A DNA stretch of 64,000 nt from Cupriavidus oxalaticus (GTDB lineage Bacteria > Pseudomonadota > Gammaproteobacteria > Burkholderiales > Burkholderiaceae): contig NZ_CP038635.1 in the NCBI RefSeq assembly GCF_004768545.1, forward strand, positions 3,435,501 to 3,499,500, in the 5' to 3' direction. Both the position numbers and the translations under genes were made by a program. Shown piece by piece: positions 33,701-41,626 of this stretch. The notes under the pieces are model-generated. The model made no database searches. It worked only from the letters and a program-made list of their open reading frames with translations, and had not been told where the DNA came from. The stretch's first letter is position 1. Each line of letters opens with the position of its first letter.

Positions 33701-34330
33701 GCCTACCAGGACGCCGCCTACGCGCGCACCTACCGCGAAGCCATCGACCGCGTGCGCGCGGCCGAAAGCGCGCTGGCAGGCGGCGGCAAGCCGCTGCCGC
33801 TGACCGAGGCCGCGGCGCGCAACCTGGCCAAGCTGATGGCGTACAAGGACGAGTACGAGGTGGCGCGGCTCTATACCGATCCCGTCTTCCTCGACAAGCT
33901 GCGCGCGCAGTTCGAAGGCGAACCGGGCAAGGACTACCAGCTCAACTTCTGGCTGGCGCCGCCGACGACGGCCAAGCGCGACGACAAGGGTCATCTGGTC
34001 AAGCGCAGATTCGGTCCGTCGACGATGACGCTGTTCCGCGTGCTGGCGAAGATGAAGGGCCTGCGCGGCGGCATGTTCGATGTCTTTGGCAAGACCGGGG
34101 AACGCCGTACCGAGCGCGCGCTGATCGGCGAATACCGTGCCTTGCTGGATGAGCTGGTGGCGGGACTGAATGCCGCCAACTATGACACCGCGGTGACGCT
34201 GGCCAACCTGCCGGATGATATCCGGGGCTTCGGGCACGTGAAGGAAAACAACCTGAAGGCGGTGCGTGGGCGCTGGCAAAAACTGCTGGAGCAGTTCAGG
34301 CATCCGGAAACGGCGCAGCGGGCAGCGTAA
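30737..34330 (+). CDS. Indolepyruvate ferredoxin oxidoreductase, fused single-chain form
   Basis: 1197 residues. It joins the thiamine-pyrophosphate enzyme parts (IorA-like, SGYRGSPLGALDQSLW near the N terminus, GIGCHYMTVWMDRNTSTFSQMGGEG around 475-500) with a C-terminal gamma-type domain (YGILVTGVGGTGVVTIGGLL). A cysteine cluster CEGCGDCSVKSNC and CNKDFSCLNGFCPSF (about 660-715) should bind 4Fe-4S. It oxidises indolepyruvate or other arylpyruvates to arylacetyl-CoA. AGAGGAG precedes the ATG. No ferredoxin gene is adjacent. It could feed the paa pathway in the same window. Confidence 0.92.
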   Translation: MNAPLTPPVSDAIHRALANVSLDDKYTLERGRIYISGTQALVRLPMLQQERDRAAGLNTAGFISGYRGSPLGALDQSLWKAKKHLAAHNIVFQAGLNEDLAATSVWGSQQVNMYPDAKFDGVFGMWYGKGPGVDRTGDVFKHANSAGSSKHGGVLVLAGDDHSAKSSTLAHQSEHIFKACGLPVLYPSNVQEYLDYGLHGWAMSRYSGLWVAMKCVTDVVESSASVELDPHRVQIALPDDFIMPPGGLNIRWPDPPLEQEARLLDYKWYAGLAYVRANKLDRIEIDSPHARFGIMTGGKAYLDTRQALADLGLDDATCAQIGIRLYKVGCVWPLEAHGARAFAEGLQEILVVEEKRQIMEYALKEELYNWRDDVRPRVYGKFDEKDNAGGEWSIPQSNWLLPAHYELSPAIIAKAIATRLDKFELPMDVRARITARLAIIEAKEKALATPRVTAERKPWFCSGCPHNTSTNVPEGSRALAGIGCHYMTVWMDRNTSTFSQMGGEGVAWIGQAPFAGDKHVFANLGDGTYFHSGLLAIRASIAAGVNITYKILYNDAVAMTGGQPVDGQLSVQDIAWQVHSEGAKKIVIVSDQPEKYNAAIKLPQGIDIHHRDQLDSVQRELREVPGCTILIYDQTCATEKRRRRKRGTMEDPARRVFINDAVCEGCGDCSVKSNCLSVEPLETDFGTKRQINQSSCNKDFSCLNGFCPSFVSAEGAQVRKPEQHGVSMESLPALPAPELPPIRRAYGILVTGVGGTGVVTIGGLLGMAAHLENKGVTVLDMAGLAQKGGAVLSHVQLAARPDDLHATRIAMGEADLVIGCDAIVSATDEVISKTQAGRTRAVVNTAQTPTAEFIKNPKWQFPGVSAEQDVRNAVGEKCDFINASGLAVALLGDAIYTNPLVLGYAWQKGWIPLTLQALERAIELNGVAVEKNKAAFDWGRHMAHDPEHVLSLTGKLQNTAEGAEVVKLPSSTGAMLEKLVARRMEHLTAYQDAAYARTYREAIDRVRAAESALAGGGKPLPLTEAAARNLAKLMAYKDEYEVARLYTDPVFLDKLRAQFEGEPGKDYQLNFWLAPPTTAKRDDKGHLVKRRFGPSTMTLFRVLAKMKGLRGGMFDVFGKTGERRTERALIGEYRALLDELVAGLNAANYDTAVTLANLPDDIRGFGHVKENNLKAVRGRWQKLLEQFRHPETAQRAA

Positions 34331-34364
34331 GGCAAGAGCCTTTAAATCTCCGCGCTGTTCGTCC

Positions 34365-34386
34365 CCTCTCCCCGTGAGGGGAGAGG
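34365..34386. repeat. CCTCTCCCC hairpin repeat, copy 2
   Basis: CCTCTCCCC (34365-34373), loop GTGA, GGGGAGAGG (34378-34386): a perfect 9-bp stem followed by AAAA, so on the minus strand preceded by TTTT. It lies between the converging ends of the oxidoreductase and HD genes and should terminate both. Related to the hairpin at 29066. Confidence 0.65.
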
Positions 34387-34419
34387 AAAATACGATCGGT
34401 CAACGAGGCGCAATGTGCC

Positions 34420-35031
34420 CTACGGCCGCGCCAGCTCCTTTTCCCCCGGCTTCACATACATCGAGTTTTTCGGCTGCGACAACACCCGACGCACCATCGG
34501 CTCGAAGAACGACAACGGCAGCGTGTCGTAATCCGTCATGAACGCCGCCGCATCGTACTTGCGGCAGAACTCGGCAGTGCGCTCGAACAGCTCCGGCTGG
34601 TTGCGATACTGCTCGCGCAGGTTGCGGTCGAGCCCGAGGTGATGGAAGAAGTAATAGCCCTGGAACACGCCATGCTTTTCCACCATCCACAGGTTCTCTG
34701 CGCTGACAAAGGGCCTCAGGATCGCCGCCGCGATATCGGGATGGTTGAAGCTGCCGAGCGTATCGCCGATATCGTGGAGCAGCGCGCAGACCACGTATTC
34801 CTCGTCCTGCCCGTCCCGGTGCGCCAGCGTCGCGGTCTGCAGCGAATGCGTGAGCCGGTCCACCGGGAAGCCGCCGCAATCGCCATCGAGCAGCCGCAGG
34901 TGCGCCAGCACGCGGTCGGGCAGCGCCCGCGCATACGGCATGAACTCGGCGGAAATCGCGGCCCAGTCCTCGCGGGTGCCGTGTTCCATATGGCTGAAGC
35001 TCGCGCGCGCGGGCGCGTAGGTGTCGCTCAT
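34420..35031 (-). CDS. HD-domain protein, possible phosphohydrolase or di-iron oxygenase
   Basis: 203 residues. HD-type metal ligands are seen: His62 (THSLQTATLAHRDGQ), the HD pair at 86-87 (ALLHDIGDTLG) and His97 (SFNHPD). The double HD-like pattern with HDIGD and the NLWMVEKHGVFQGYYFFHHLG segment is reminiscent of the PhnZ/inositol-oxygenase branch, in which an HD protein acts as an oxygenase; substrate unknown. AAGGAG lies six bases before the ATG at 35031. Divergent from the GFA gene. Confidence 0.85.
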   Translation of the reverse strand: MSDTYAPARASFSHMEHGTREDWAAISAEFMPYARALPDRVLAHLRLLDGDCGGFPVDRLTHSLQTATLAHRDGQDEEYVVCALLHDIGDTLGSFNHPDIAAAILRPFVSAENLWMVEKHGVFQGYYFFHHLGLDRNLREQYRNQPELFERTAEFCRKYDAAAFMTDYDTLPLSFFEPMVRRVLSQPKNSMYVKPGEKELARP

Positions 35032-35205
35032 GCTGGTCTCCTTTTGTGGGGAGGGTGTGCGAGGGCCGCACATCCGCTCGTCATGTTGTGCCGGCATTGT
35101 GGCACCCGCAGCGGCGCTACACTGTCAAAAAGCTAACAATGTGCCGGCATATTGCGGCGCACCACCGGTTCCCGGCAGCAACAGACTGACGATCAAGGAG
35201 ACGAC

Positions 35206-35556
35206 ATGACGTTCCACGGAAGCTGCCACTGCGGCAACATTGCTTTCGAGGTCGAGGCCGAAAGCATCCCGAGCGTGATCCGCTGCAATTGCTCGATCTG
35301 CCGGCGGCGCGGCCACCTGTTATGGTTCGTGCCACGCGCCACCTTCAAGCTGGATACGCCGGAGAGCAATGCGTCGACGTACCGCTTCAACACCATGAAG
35401 ATCGCGCACCGCTTCTGCCCGGTGTGCGGCTGCGGCCCTTATGCCGATGGCCAGGACAAGGACGGCAAGCCGATGGCGGCGGTGAACGTGCGTTGCCTGG
35501 ACAATGTCGACCTGGACAGCCTGAAGGTCATCGATTACGACGGCCTGCACCACTGA
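35206..35556 (+). CDS. GFA (glutathione-dependent formaldehyde-activating) family protein
   Basis: 116 residues. Zinc-binding cysteines follow the family pattern: Cys7 and Cys9 (GSCHCGN), Cys27, Cys29 and Cys32 (RCNCSIC), and Cys71 and Cys74 (CPVCG). Members bind zinc and often a small thiol; most are of unknown activity and few act on formaldehyde. AAGGAG precedes the ATG. The VOC-family gene starts seven bases after the stop, so the two form a likely operon. Confidence 0.93.
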   Translation: MTFHGSCHCGNIAFEVEAESIPSVIRCNCSICRRRGHLLWFVPRATFKLDTPESNASTYRFNTMKIAHRFCPVCGCGPYADGQDKDGKPMAAVNVRCLDNVDLDSLKVIDYDGLHH

Positions 35557-35563
35557 GACCGCC

Positions 35564-35983
35564 ATGTTCCGCATTCTCGATCTCGACCACCTGGTGCTGC
35601 GTACCGCCGATGCCGACGCGCTGCGACGGTTCTATGTAGACGTGCTGGGCTGCAGCGTCGAGCGCGAGCAGCCCGACTTCGGCCTGACGCAGCTGCGCGC
35701 GGGCAGCGCGCTGATCGACCTGGTCTCGCTGGACGGCCCGCTGGGCCGTGCCGGCGGCGCGGGCCCTGGCGCCGAGGGCCGCAACCTCGACCATTTCTGC
35801 CTGCGCATCGAGCCGTTTGACGAGCCCGCGCTGCGCGCGTGGCTGTCCGGGCACGGCGTAGAGGCCAGCGAGGTCGCGCAGCGCTTCGGGGCCGAAGGCA
35901 AGGGCCCGTCGCTCTATGTCAGCGACCCGGACGGCAACGTGGTGGAACTGAAGGGTCCGCCTGCGCCGGTGACCGCACAGTAA
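35564..35983 (+). CDS. VOC-family (glyoxalase/bleomycin resistance) protein
   Basis: 139 residues, one vicinal-oxygen-chelate module pair. Probable metal ligands are His9 (LDLDHLVLR), the His in LDHFCLRIE (about residue 69) and Glu in NVVELKG (about 129). The central LYVSDPDGNVVELKG motif is typical of this superfamily. It may be a lyase or dioxygenase for an unknown small molecule. Co-transcribed with the GFA gene. Confidence 0.9.
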   Translation: MFRILDLDHLVLRTADADALRRFYVDVLGCSVEREQPDFGLTQLRAGSALIDLVSLDGPLGRAGGAGPGAEGRNLDHFCLRIEPFDEPALRAWLSGHGVEASEVAQRFGAEGKGPSLYVSDPDGNVVELKGPPAPVTAQ

Positions 35984-36091
35984 AGCGCCGCAAAGGTCGT
36001 GCCGATGCGCGGGGTGCGCGCAGGATCGCTACAATTTCCCGCTGGTCCCGCGCGCCGCCAGCCATGGCGTCACCCCTCGCCGGGGCCCGCC

Positions 36092-37387
36092 ATGACATCG
36101 CTAGAAGCCAGCTCCGACACGGACGCCGCCAGTACCGATTCTCCCGCAGACGCCAGCCCGGCACGCGCCGGCCCCGCGCAACCGGCCACGCCGCCACGCC
36201 GGCTGGTCTGGATCCTCGGCCTGACCGAGACCATCTCCTGGGGCACGCTGTTTTTTGCCTTCACCGTCTTCATCGAGCCGATGATCCGCAGCACTGGCTG
36301 GTCCAGGCCATTCCTCGCAGGCGGCTATTCGCTGGGGCTGCTGGTGTGGGCGATGTGCTCGTTCGCGGTGGGCCGGTTGCTGGACCGCGCACCCGCGCGC
36401 AGGGTGATGGGTGCCGGTTCGGTGCTGGCCGGCCTGGGGCTGCTGCTGTGGGCGTGGTCGCCCTCCCCCGCGATGTTCCTGCTGATGTGGGTGCCGATCG
36501 GGCTGGCCATGGCCACCACGCTGTACGAGCCGGCCTTCGTGGTGCTGCGCCAGGCCTATGGCGACCAGTACCAGAAGCCGATCATGATCGTCACGCTGAT
36601 GGCCGGCTTTGCCAGCACGATCTTCGTGCCGCTGGCGCAATGGCTGGTGCTGCATGCCGGCTGGCGGCCCACGCTGGTCGGCTTTGCAGTGCTTAACCTG
36701 CTGGTCTGCGCGCCGTTGCACGCGCGCATGCGCTACGCCATGCATCCCACCTACAGCGGCACGCCGACCGCAGGCGCCGACGCGGGCAGCACCGGCATCG
36801 CGCGCACCACGCTGCGCCAGCCGGTGTTCTGGGCCGTGGTGCTGGCCTTCACCGCGACCGCGGTGGTGGCCTCGCTGCTGGGCGCGCACCTGATCCCGAT
36901 GCTGACCGAGAAGGGCCTGCCGGTGTCGCAGCAACTGGTGGTGGCGGCGCTGATCGGCCCGGCGCAGGTTGCGGGCCGCATGCTGATGATGCGCGCGGCA
37001 GTGCGCCACCCGGTGCGGCTGTCGCTGCCGGTCTATCTGCTGATGAGCGCTGGACTGCTTTGCTTCGCGCTGGGCCATGGCGCCTGGCTGATGGTGGCCG
37101 CGGTGCTGTATGGCTGCGCCAACGGCGTCAACACGATGCTGCGCGCGATGGCCATGCCCGAGCTGATCTCGCGCCACCACTACGCCACGCTGAACGGCCT
37201 GATGATGACGCCGGTGCTGCTGATGCAGGCCGCCGCGCCGTGGCTGGGCGCGCTGCTATGGCGGGCCGCGGGCGGCTACTGGCTGATGCTGTGGGTCATG
37301 CTGGCGCTGGCGCTGGGCGCGCTGCTGGCGTTCGGCTACGCACTGCACCGGCGCGGCCTGTTGCGCGTGGCGGGTGCCGCGCCGTAG
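36092..37387 (+). CDS. MFS transporter
   Basis: 431 residues with about twelve hydrophobic segments after a 35-residue Ala/Pro/Ser-rich cytoplasmic tail. The MFS motif A region reads GRLLDRAPARRVMGAGS between helices 2 and 3. Early sequence LGLTETISWGTLFFAFTVF resembles the monocarboxylate-type/YbfB-like permeases of Burkholderiales. Substrate unknown. A TACAAT -10-like element at 36030-36035 lies about 57 bases before the ATG. A broken second MFS gene follows. Confidence 0.9.
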   Translation: MTSLEASSDTDAASTDSPADASPARAGPAQPATPPRRLVWILGLTETISWGTLFFAFTVFIEPMIRSTGWSRPFLAGGYSLGLLVWAMCSFAVGRLLDRAPARRVMGAGSVLAGLGLLLWAWSPSPAMFLLMWVPIGLAMATTLYEPAFVVLRQAYGDQYQKPIMIVTLMAGFASTIFVPLAQWLVLHAGWRPTLVGFAVLNLLVCAPLHARMRYAMHPTYSGTPTAGADAGSTGIARTTLRQPVFWAVVLAFTATAVVASLLGAHLIPMLTEKGLPVSQQLVVAALIGPAQVAGRMLMMRAAVRHPVRLSLPVYLLMSAGLLCFALGHGAWLMVAAVLYGCANGVNTMLRAMAMPELISRHHYATLNGLMMTPVLLMQAAAPWLGALLWRAAGGYWLMLWVMLALALGALLAFGYALHRRGLLRVAGAAP

Positions 37388-37479
37388 CGCTGCCATGCCC
37401 CGGTCGCGCGGATGCACGACAATAGGGGCTTTTGCGGCCGGGCCGACGCGCCGGCCGCGCCCCCCCGCATCACGATGTC

Positions 37480-37779
37480 CGCTGGCCACGGTGGCGATCC
37501 TGGCCATGCCTTCGTTCTGGTGGCTGCTGCCCGCGCTGGTGGCGTTCGGCATGGCCAATGCCGGCTTCGACGTGGCCATGAACGCGCAAGCCGCCACGGT
37601 GGAGGCCAGCCGCCCGCGCCTGGTGATGTCGGCGCTGCATGGTGCTGATCGGCGGCGTGGCGCACCTGGCCGACCTGCGCATGGGGCTGGCCGTGGTGGC
37701 GCTCACCATGGGCTGGATCGCGCTGGCGGGCGCGCGCTCGGCGCGGCGCTACCTGCCGCCGCGCAAGGATGGCCGCTGA
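37480..37779 (+). pseudogene. Remnant of a second MFS transporter (YbjJ-like), internally deleted
   Basis: Two pieces of an MFS protein remain. The first, about 37480-37643, reads ATVAILAMPSFWWLLPALVA and GMANAGFDVAMNAQAATVEA, the helix-4/5 signature of the YbjJ-like MFS group. At 37639 the frame changes to VLIGGVAHLADLRMGLAVVALTMGWIALAGA, the very last helix and tail of such a protein, ending at a TGA. The N-terminal helices and more than half of the middle are missing. No intact start exists, so it should be non-functional. It lies 90 bases after the intact MFS gene. Confidence 0.75.
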
Positions 37780-37797
37780 GCCGCGGCTGAAGCCAGC

Positions 37798-38709
37798 TCA
37801 GGCGGCCGCGCGCAGCGGCGTGCCGGCGCCGATCCCCTCGAACACAAAGCTGTCCATCGCCAGCACGCCGTAGGTAACCTCGTCTGCCACCCGGGCCACG
37901 CTGGCCGGCGGCGTACCCGCCGCTGCGCTCCGCGGCCCCAGCGCCGCGCCCAGCGCCACGTAGAACGGCAGCAGGTGCTCGTCGGTCGGGTGCGCGCGGC
38001 GGGCGTACGGGGCCTCGGCGCGGTAGTTGGCAATGCGGCCGGTGTCGCCGGTGGCCAGCGCCTCGTCCAGCGCGTCGCCCATCCAGCCGCGGAAGGCCTC
38101 GACATAGGGCTCGGCCTGCGGCCCGTGCTGTTCAAGGCGGCCGCCGCTGCCGAACACTTCCTGCAGGTTGTGCGTAAAGCTGCCCGAAGCCAGCACCAGC
38201 ACGCCTTCCTCGCGCAGCGGCGCCAGCGCACGGCCGATCTCGATCTGGAGGGCGGGCGGCAGGTAAGGATTCAGCGCCAGTTGCACCACCGGTACGTCGG
38301 CATCCGGGAAAAAGTGCCGCATCGGCATCCAGGCGCCGTGGTCGAGCGGCCGTTCGTCGTCCTCGCCGACAAACCCGGCGCCGGGAATGGCCGCGGCCTC
38401 GACCAGCGCCTTGACGCGCGCGGCCAGCGCCGGCGAGCCCGGGGCATCGTAGCGCAGCGCGTACAGGTCGCGCGGGAAGCCGCCGAAGTCGTGCCAGGCT
38501 TCCTGGCGCTCGCGGCTGCTCACCGCCAGCGTGCTGTAGATCCAGTGCGCCGATACCACCAGCACCGCGCGTGGCGGCAGCGCCCGCAGGCGCTCGCCAA
38601 GTGCATCGAAGGCCGCACCGGTGGGACCGGGGTCGACGGCGAGCATGGGCGAACCGTGCGAGATAAACAGTGCGGGAAGCATGGCGTCGGGTCTCATTGT
38701 TCTGCTCAT
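37798..38709 (-). CDS. Class III extradiol dioxygenase, DODA/YgiD type
   Basis: 303 residues. The family is recognised by ALFISHGSPMLAVDPG at the N terminus, VVSAHWIYSTLAVSS (about residues 50-64), DHGAWMPMRHFFPDADVPVVQLAL, and LASGSFTHNLQEVF; the histidines in these motifs bind the active-site metal. Relatives open catechol rings such as DOPA at the 4,5 bond; the true substrate is unknown. Three ATGs (38709, 38697, 38682) are possible and none has a good ribosome site; the last fits the family start best. Confidence 0.9.
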   Translation of the reverse strand: MSRTMRPDAMLPALFISHGSPMLAVDPGPTGAAFDALGERLRALPPRAVLVVSAHWIYSTLAVSSRERQEAWHDFGGFPRDLYALRYDAPGSPALAARVKALVEAAAIPGAGFVGEDDERPLDHGAWMPMRHFFPDADVPVVQLALNPYLPPALQIEIGRALAPLREEGVLVLASGSFTHNLQEVFGSGGRLEQHGPQAEPYVEAFRGWMGDALDEALATGDTGRIANYRAEAPYARRAHPTDEHLLPFYVALGAALGPRSAAAGTPPASVARVADEVTYGVLAMDSFVFEGIGAGTPLRAAA

Positions 38710-38963
38710 TGATCTGTGTGCTTGCTATTGAGTTTGGCAAAGATCGGCCCCTGGCACGCCCCGCTTTTGCGCATCTTTCATGCAAAAAAACTGAACCGGC
38801 GCGCGCCACGTGGGCTGGGCCACACACCGCCGCAGGCGTGCCGGGACGCCGCCGCGCACTGCACCCTATGATGCAGCCGAGGGCAAGTGCCGTACCCGGG
38901 CAAGCCCTCGGCCAACGCATGACGCCGCCAGCACGCCAAGCGTGCCGGGTGGCCGGAGACATC

Positions 38964-39302
38964 GTGGTACCGAACCCGCTGCGCCGCCCCGGCTGGCGCC
39001 TTCCCCTTCCCACCCATTGGTGGCAGCCGGGCGTCTACGGCAGCGCACCGGCGGTCGCGCTGTGGATCGCGGCCAGGCTGCCGGCGCAGTGGCTGTGGTC
39101 GCTCGCTGGCCAGCCGGATGCCGGCGAGTGGCTGAACCAGGCGGGCGATACGGTGTTTGTTGCCGGCTGGGCCGGCAGCGCGCTGATGCTGTGGCTGGGC
39201 CGTCACCGGCCGCCACCGCCTGCGGCATCCGCTGCGGCAGAAAAGTGCGATCCGGGCGATGCGTGCGCGCAGCAGACACCACGCCGCCATACAGCGGCCT
39301 GA
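38964..39302 (+). CDS. Hypothetical membrane protein
   Basis: 112 residues if the GTG at 38964 is used, which has GGAG five bases upstream; an in-frame ATG at 38919 lacks one. Two hydrophobic segments are seen (about residues 26-48, APAVALWIAARLPAQWLWSL, and 60-78, TVFVAGWAGSALMLWLG), then a Pro/Ala-rich cytoplasmic or periplasmic tail with two cysteines. No family is recognised. It is kept as a gene because of the ribosome site and hydrophobic pattern, but could be chance. Confidence 0.45.
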   Translation: MVPNPLRRPGWRLPLPTHWWQPGVYGSAPAVALWIAARLPAQWLWSLAGQPDAGEWLNQAGDTVFVAGWAGSALMLWLGRHRPPPPAASAAAEKCDPGDACAQQTPRRHTAA

Positions 39303-39371
39303 TACTGGCCTGGCCGCTTCCGCGCCCGATTCAAAGCCTCGGCAAACCGATCTGAAAACTTTTGCGCCCCG

Positions 39372-39399
39372 TTCGCACGCTTGCCCGCGTGGCTAGAAT
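39372..39399 (+). promoter_or_regulatory. Candidate promoter of the outer membrane protein gene
   Basis: TTCGCA (39372-39377), 16-base spacer, TAGAAT (39394-39399). The ATG at 39458 follows after about 58 bases. Confidence 0.4.
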
Positions 39400-39457
39400 G
39401 CGTCGGACGGCTGCCGCCACGCGGCGCCGCGTGAGCCGTGTGCAAGGGGAAATACCC

Positions 39458-40462
39458 ATGTCCGTACGCCTGCCGACTGACCGGTTTCGCGCCAGCCGGC
39501 GCCGCGCTTGCCGCTGGCGCGCCGCGGCGGCTGCGCTCGGCTTGCTGGCCGCGGGGACCGCGCACGGCCAGACCGCCGGCAACGGGCTGCAACTGGTCGG
39601 TGCCAACGTGCAGCGGCACGCCAACGCGGTGCTGTCGCTGATGGCATATTCCGTGGTGCCCGACCTGACTTCCAGCTCGCTGTCGATCAACAACGCCAGC
39701 ACCGACGACCCCGGCGTCGTCATGTCGCAGCTCGGCGGCGGCTTCACCATCAGCAAGTCATTCCCGCTCTACCTGGAAGGCGCGATCGCGTACAGCCGCT
39801 ACGACCCCACCTTTGTTGCCAGCAACGGCACCGAATCGCGCTCCATCCCGACCCGGTGGAACACGTTCTCGGGCACCATCGGCATCGGCTGGGATTTCCC
39901 GATCACCGCCAACAAGGAACTGGTGATCCGGCCGATCTTCAATTTTTCTCTGGGCAATGTCTCGAGCGACCTGTCGATCGGCAAGTTCGCGGTTGAGCAG
40001 GCCACCGACCGGCAAATCGAATTCCTCGATGGCGGCAGCCTGAACGCGTACGGCCTGGGCGGCTCGCTGATGCTGGACTGGGAGCACTATCGCGAGAACT
40101 ATGAAGTCGACGTCGAACTGCGCTACACCAGCATCCATTTGCAGAGCTTCGGCGGCTCCTCAAGCGCGGTGACCGGTTCGGCGACGGCGCAGACCGCCAA
40201 CCTGTGGGCGCGCTGGCGGGCACCGACAGGCCTGCGCGCGCTGGACCGGCCCCTGCGCTATGTGCTTGAGTTATCACATTCGCACTATTTCGGCAGCCAG
40301 GCAGGCATTCTCGGCTTCAACTACCTGACCACGGTTGGCACCGGGCTGGAGCTGGATACCAGTGCGCACGAGGTCTTTGTCACGCGGATACGGGCGGTGG
40401 TGCGCTATGTGTTCGGCAACAATGTGTCGGGGGTTTCACTGGGCCTGGCGGCGAGCTTCTGA
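39458..40462 (+). CDS. Outer membrane beta-barrel protein of unknown function
   Basis: 334 residues. A signal peptide with a basic start ends near residue 37 (AAGTAHGQ). The mature part is rich in alternating aromatic and polar residues, with strand-like stretches such as FPLYLEGAIAYSRYDPTFVA and WNTFSGTIGIGWDFPI, and ends VSGVSLGLAASF, a C-terminal Phe typical of BamA-recognised barrels. AGGGGA precedes the ATG. The ligand or role is unknown; it stands as a single gene. Confidence 0.82.
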   Translation: MSVRLPTDRFRASRRRACRWRAAAAALGLLAAGTAHGQTAGNGLQLVGANVQRHANAVLSLMAYSVVPDLTSSSLSINNASTDDPGVVMSQLGGGFTISKSFPLYLEGAIAYSRYDPTFVASNGTESRSIPTRWNTFSGTIGIGWDFPITANKELVIRPIFNFSLGNVSSDLSIGKFAVEQATDRQIEFLDGGSLNAYGLGGSLMLDWEHYRENYEVDVELRYTSIHLQSFGGSSSAVTGSATAQTANLWARWRAPTGLRALDRPLRYVLELSHSHYFGSQAGILGFNYLTTVGTGLELDTSAHEVFVTRIRAVVRYVFGNNVSGVSLGLAASF

Positions 40463-40484
40463 CGCCCGCTGCGGCGCGGATCGC

Positions 40485-40841
40485 TCAGTTCTCCTCGGCC
40501 CCTTCCCGGTAAATATTGATTACATGCCGCGCCTCGAAGCACAGCGGCATGCCCGGCGCCATCTCGTCGGTGCAATACGGCTGGTTGTCCAGTTCGCCGG
40601 TATAGAGGCTGCCCTCGCGCCCGGTCACGATCACCCACATCCGCTCGACATGGACCTCTTCGCCGCCGTCTTCGTCCGCCACCAGGATGCGGAAGATCAG
40701 CTTGACCTGCTGGCCCGGCACCAGCGCGTCGCGTTCCTCACGGGACGGAATCCAGAACGTGTCGGGATGGGCGGCGGCAATGGACTCGCCGTCATCCAGC
40801 TCCCAGCCGTCTTCATCCAGGGTCGTCAATCGCATGTCCAT
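40485..40841 (-). CDS. Conserved hypothetical protein (DUF2314-like)
   Basis: 118 residues. The pattern HPDTFWIPSREERDALVPGQQVKLIFRI with a later VERMWVIVTGREGSLYTGELDNQPYC resembles DUF2314, in which a charged beta-rich domain of unknown function is found. The assignment is tentative. GGAAGG lies seven bases before the ATG at 40841. Very acidic, so probably cytoplasmic. It converges with the outer membrane gene and is divergent from tag. Confidence 0.75.
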   Translation of the reverse strand: MDMRLTTLDEDGWELDDGESIAAAHPDTFWIPSREERDALVPGQQVKLIFRILVADEDGGEEVHVERMWVIVTGREGSLYTGELDNQPYCTDEMAPGMPLCFEARHVINIYREGAEEN

Positions 40842-40907
40842 TTTCAGCCTTCCGCAATGTCTCAGGTGCGGGCATGATCGCAGCAAATGCGGCGCGCCGC
40901 GAGCGGA

Positions 40908-40952
40908 TTGAGCGACACTTGAGCGACCGCTTGAGCGACACCTTGAGCGGCC
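40908..40952. repeat. Tandem repeat TTGAGCGACxC, about four units
   Basis: Units begin at 40908 (TTGAGCGACAC), 40919 (TTGAGCGACCGC), 40931 (TTGAGCGACACC) and 40943 (TTGAGCGGCC). The array lies 38 bases before the tag start codon, on the strand that reads into tag, and may arise from slippage. Confidence 0.7.
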
Positions 40953-40990
40953 ACCGCACCGGATCCACCCAAAAGGGAGAAAGGTTACGC

Positions 40991-41626
40991 ATGACAAGCA
41001 AGAAGGAAGCGCAGGCCGCCCCGGCAGCGCCGGCGCGCTGCGGCTGGTGCGGCACGCTGGAAGACTATTGCCATTACCACGACCACGAGTGGGGCTTCCC
41101 GGTCGCGGATGACCGGCGCCTGTTCGAGAAGCTGTGCCTGGAGGGCTTCCAGTCGGGCCTGAGCTGGCTGACCATCCTGCGCAAGCGCGAGGCCTTCCGC
41201 AAGGCCTTCGCCAACTTTGACATCGACAAGGTGGCGCGCTTCGGCGAGCGCGATATCCAGCGCCTGCTCGGCGATGCCGGCATCGTGCGCCACCGCGGCA
41301 AGATCGAGGCCGCCATCAACAATGCCCAGCGGGCGCGCGAGCTGCTCGAAACCGAATCGTCGCTGGCCGCCTATTTCTGGCGCTTCGAGCCCGACCTGGC
41401 CAGCCGGCCCAAGGTGCTGACGCCCGAGGTGCTGCGCACCATGGCGATCTCGCCCGAGTCGACGGCGCTGTCCAAGGACCTGAAGAAACGCGGCTGGCGC
41501 TTTGTCGGACCGACCACCATGTACGCGCTGATGCAGGCAATGGGCCTGGTCAACGACCACCAGGAAGGCTGCGCGACGCGGACCGAGGTGATACGGGCGC
41601 GCAAGGCGTTCAAGGTGCCGCGTTAA
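40991..41626 (+). CDS. tag: DNA-3-methyladenine glycosylase I
   Basis: 211 residues. The family markers are RCGWCGTLEDYCHYHDHEWGFPVADDRRLFEKLCLEGFQSGLSWLTIL in the first 60 residues and GPTTMYALMQAMGLVNDHQEGC near the end, including the zinc-binding Cys/His set. It removes 3-methyladenine from alkylated DNA. The ATG at 40991 has GGAGAAAGG upstream, a little far. An array of four TTGAGCGAC repeats precedes it. The next gene is convergent after an odd 380-base spacer. Confidence 0.95.
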   Translation: MTSKKEAQAAPAAPARCGWCGTLEDYCHYHDHEWGFPVADDRRLFEKLCLEGFQSGLSWLTILRKREAFRKAFANFDIDKVARFGERDIQRLLGDAGIVRHRGKIEAAINNAQRARELLETESSLAAYFWRFEPDLASRPKVLTPEVLRTMAISPESTALSKDLKKRGWRFVGPTTMYALMQAMGLVNDHQEGCATRTEVIRARKAFKVPR

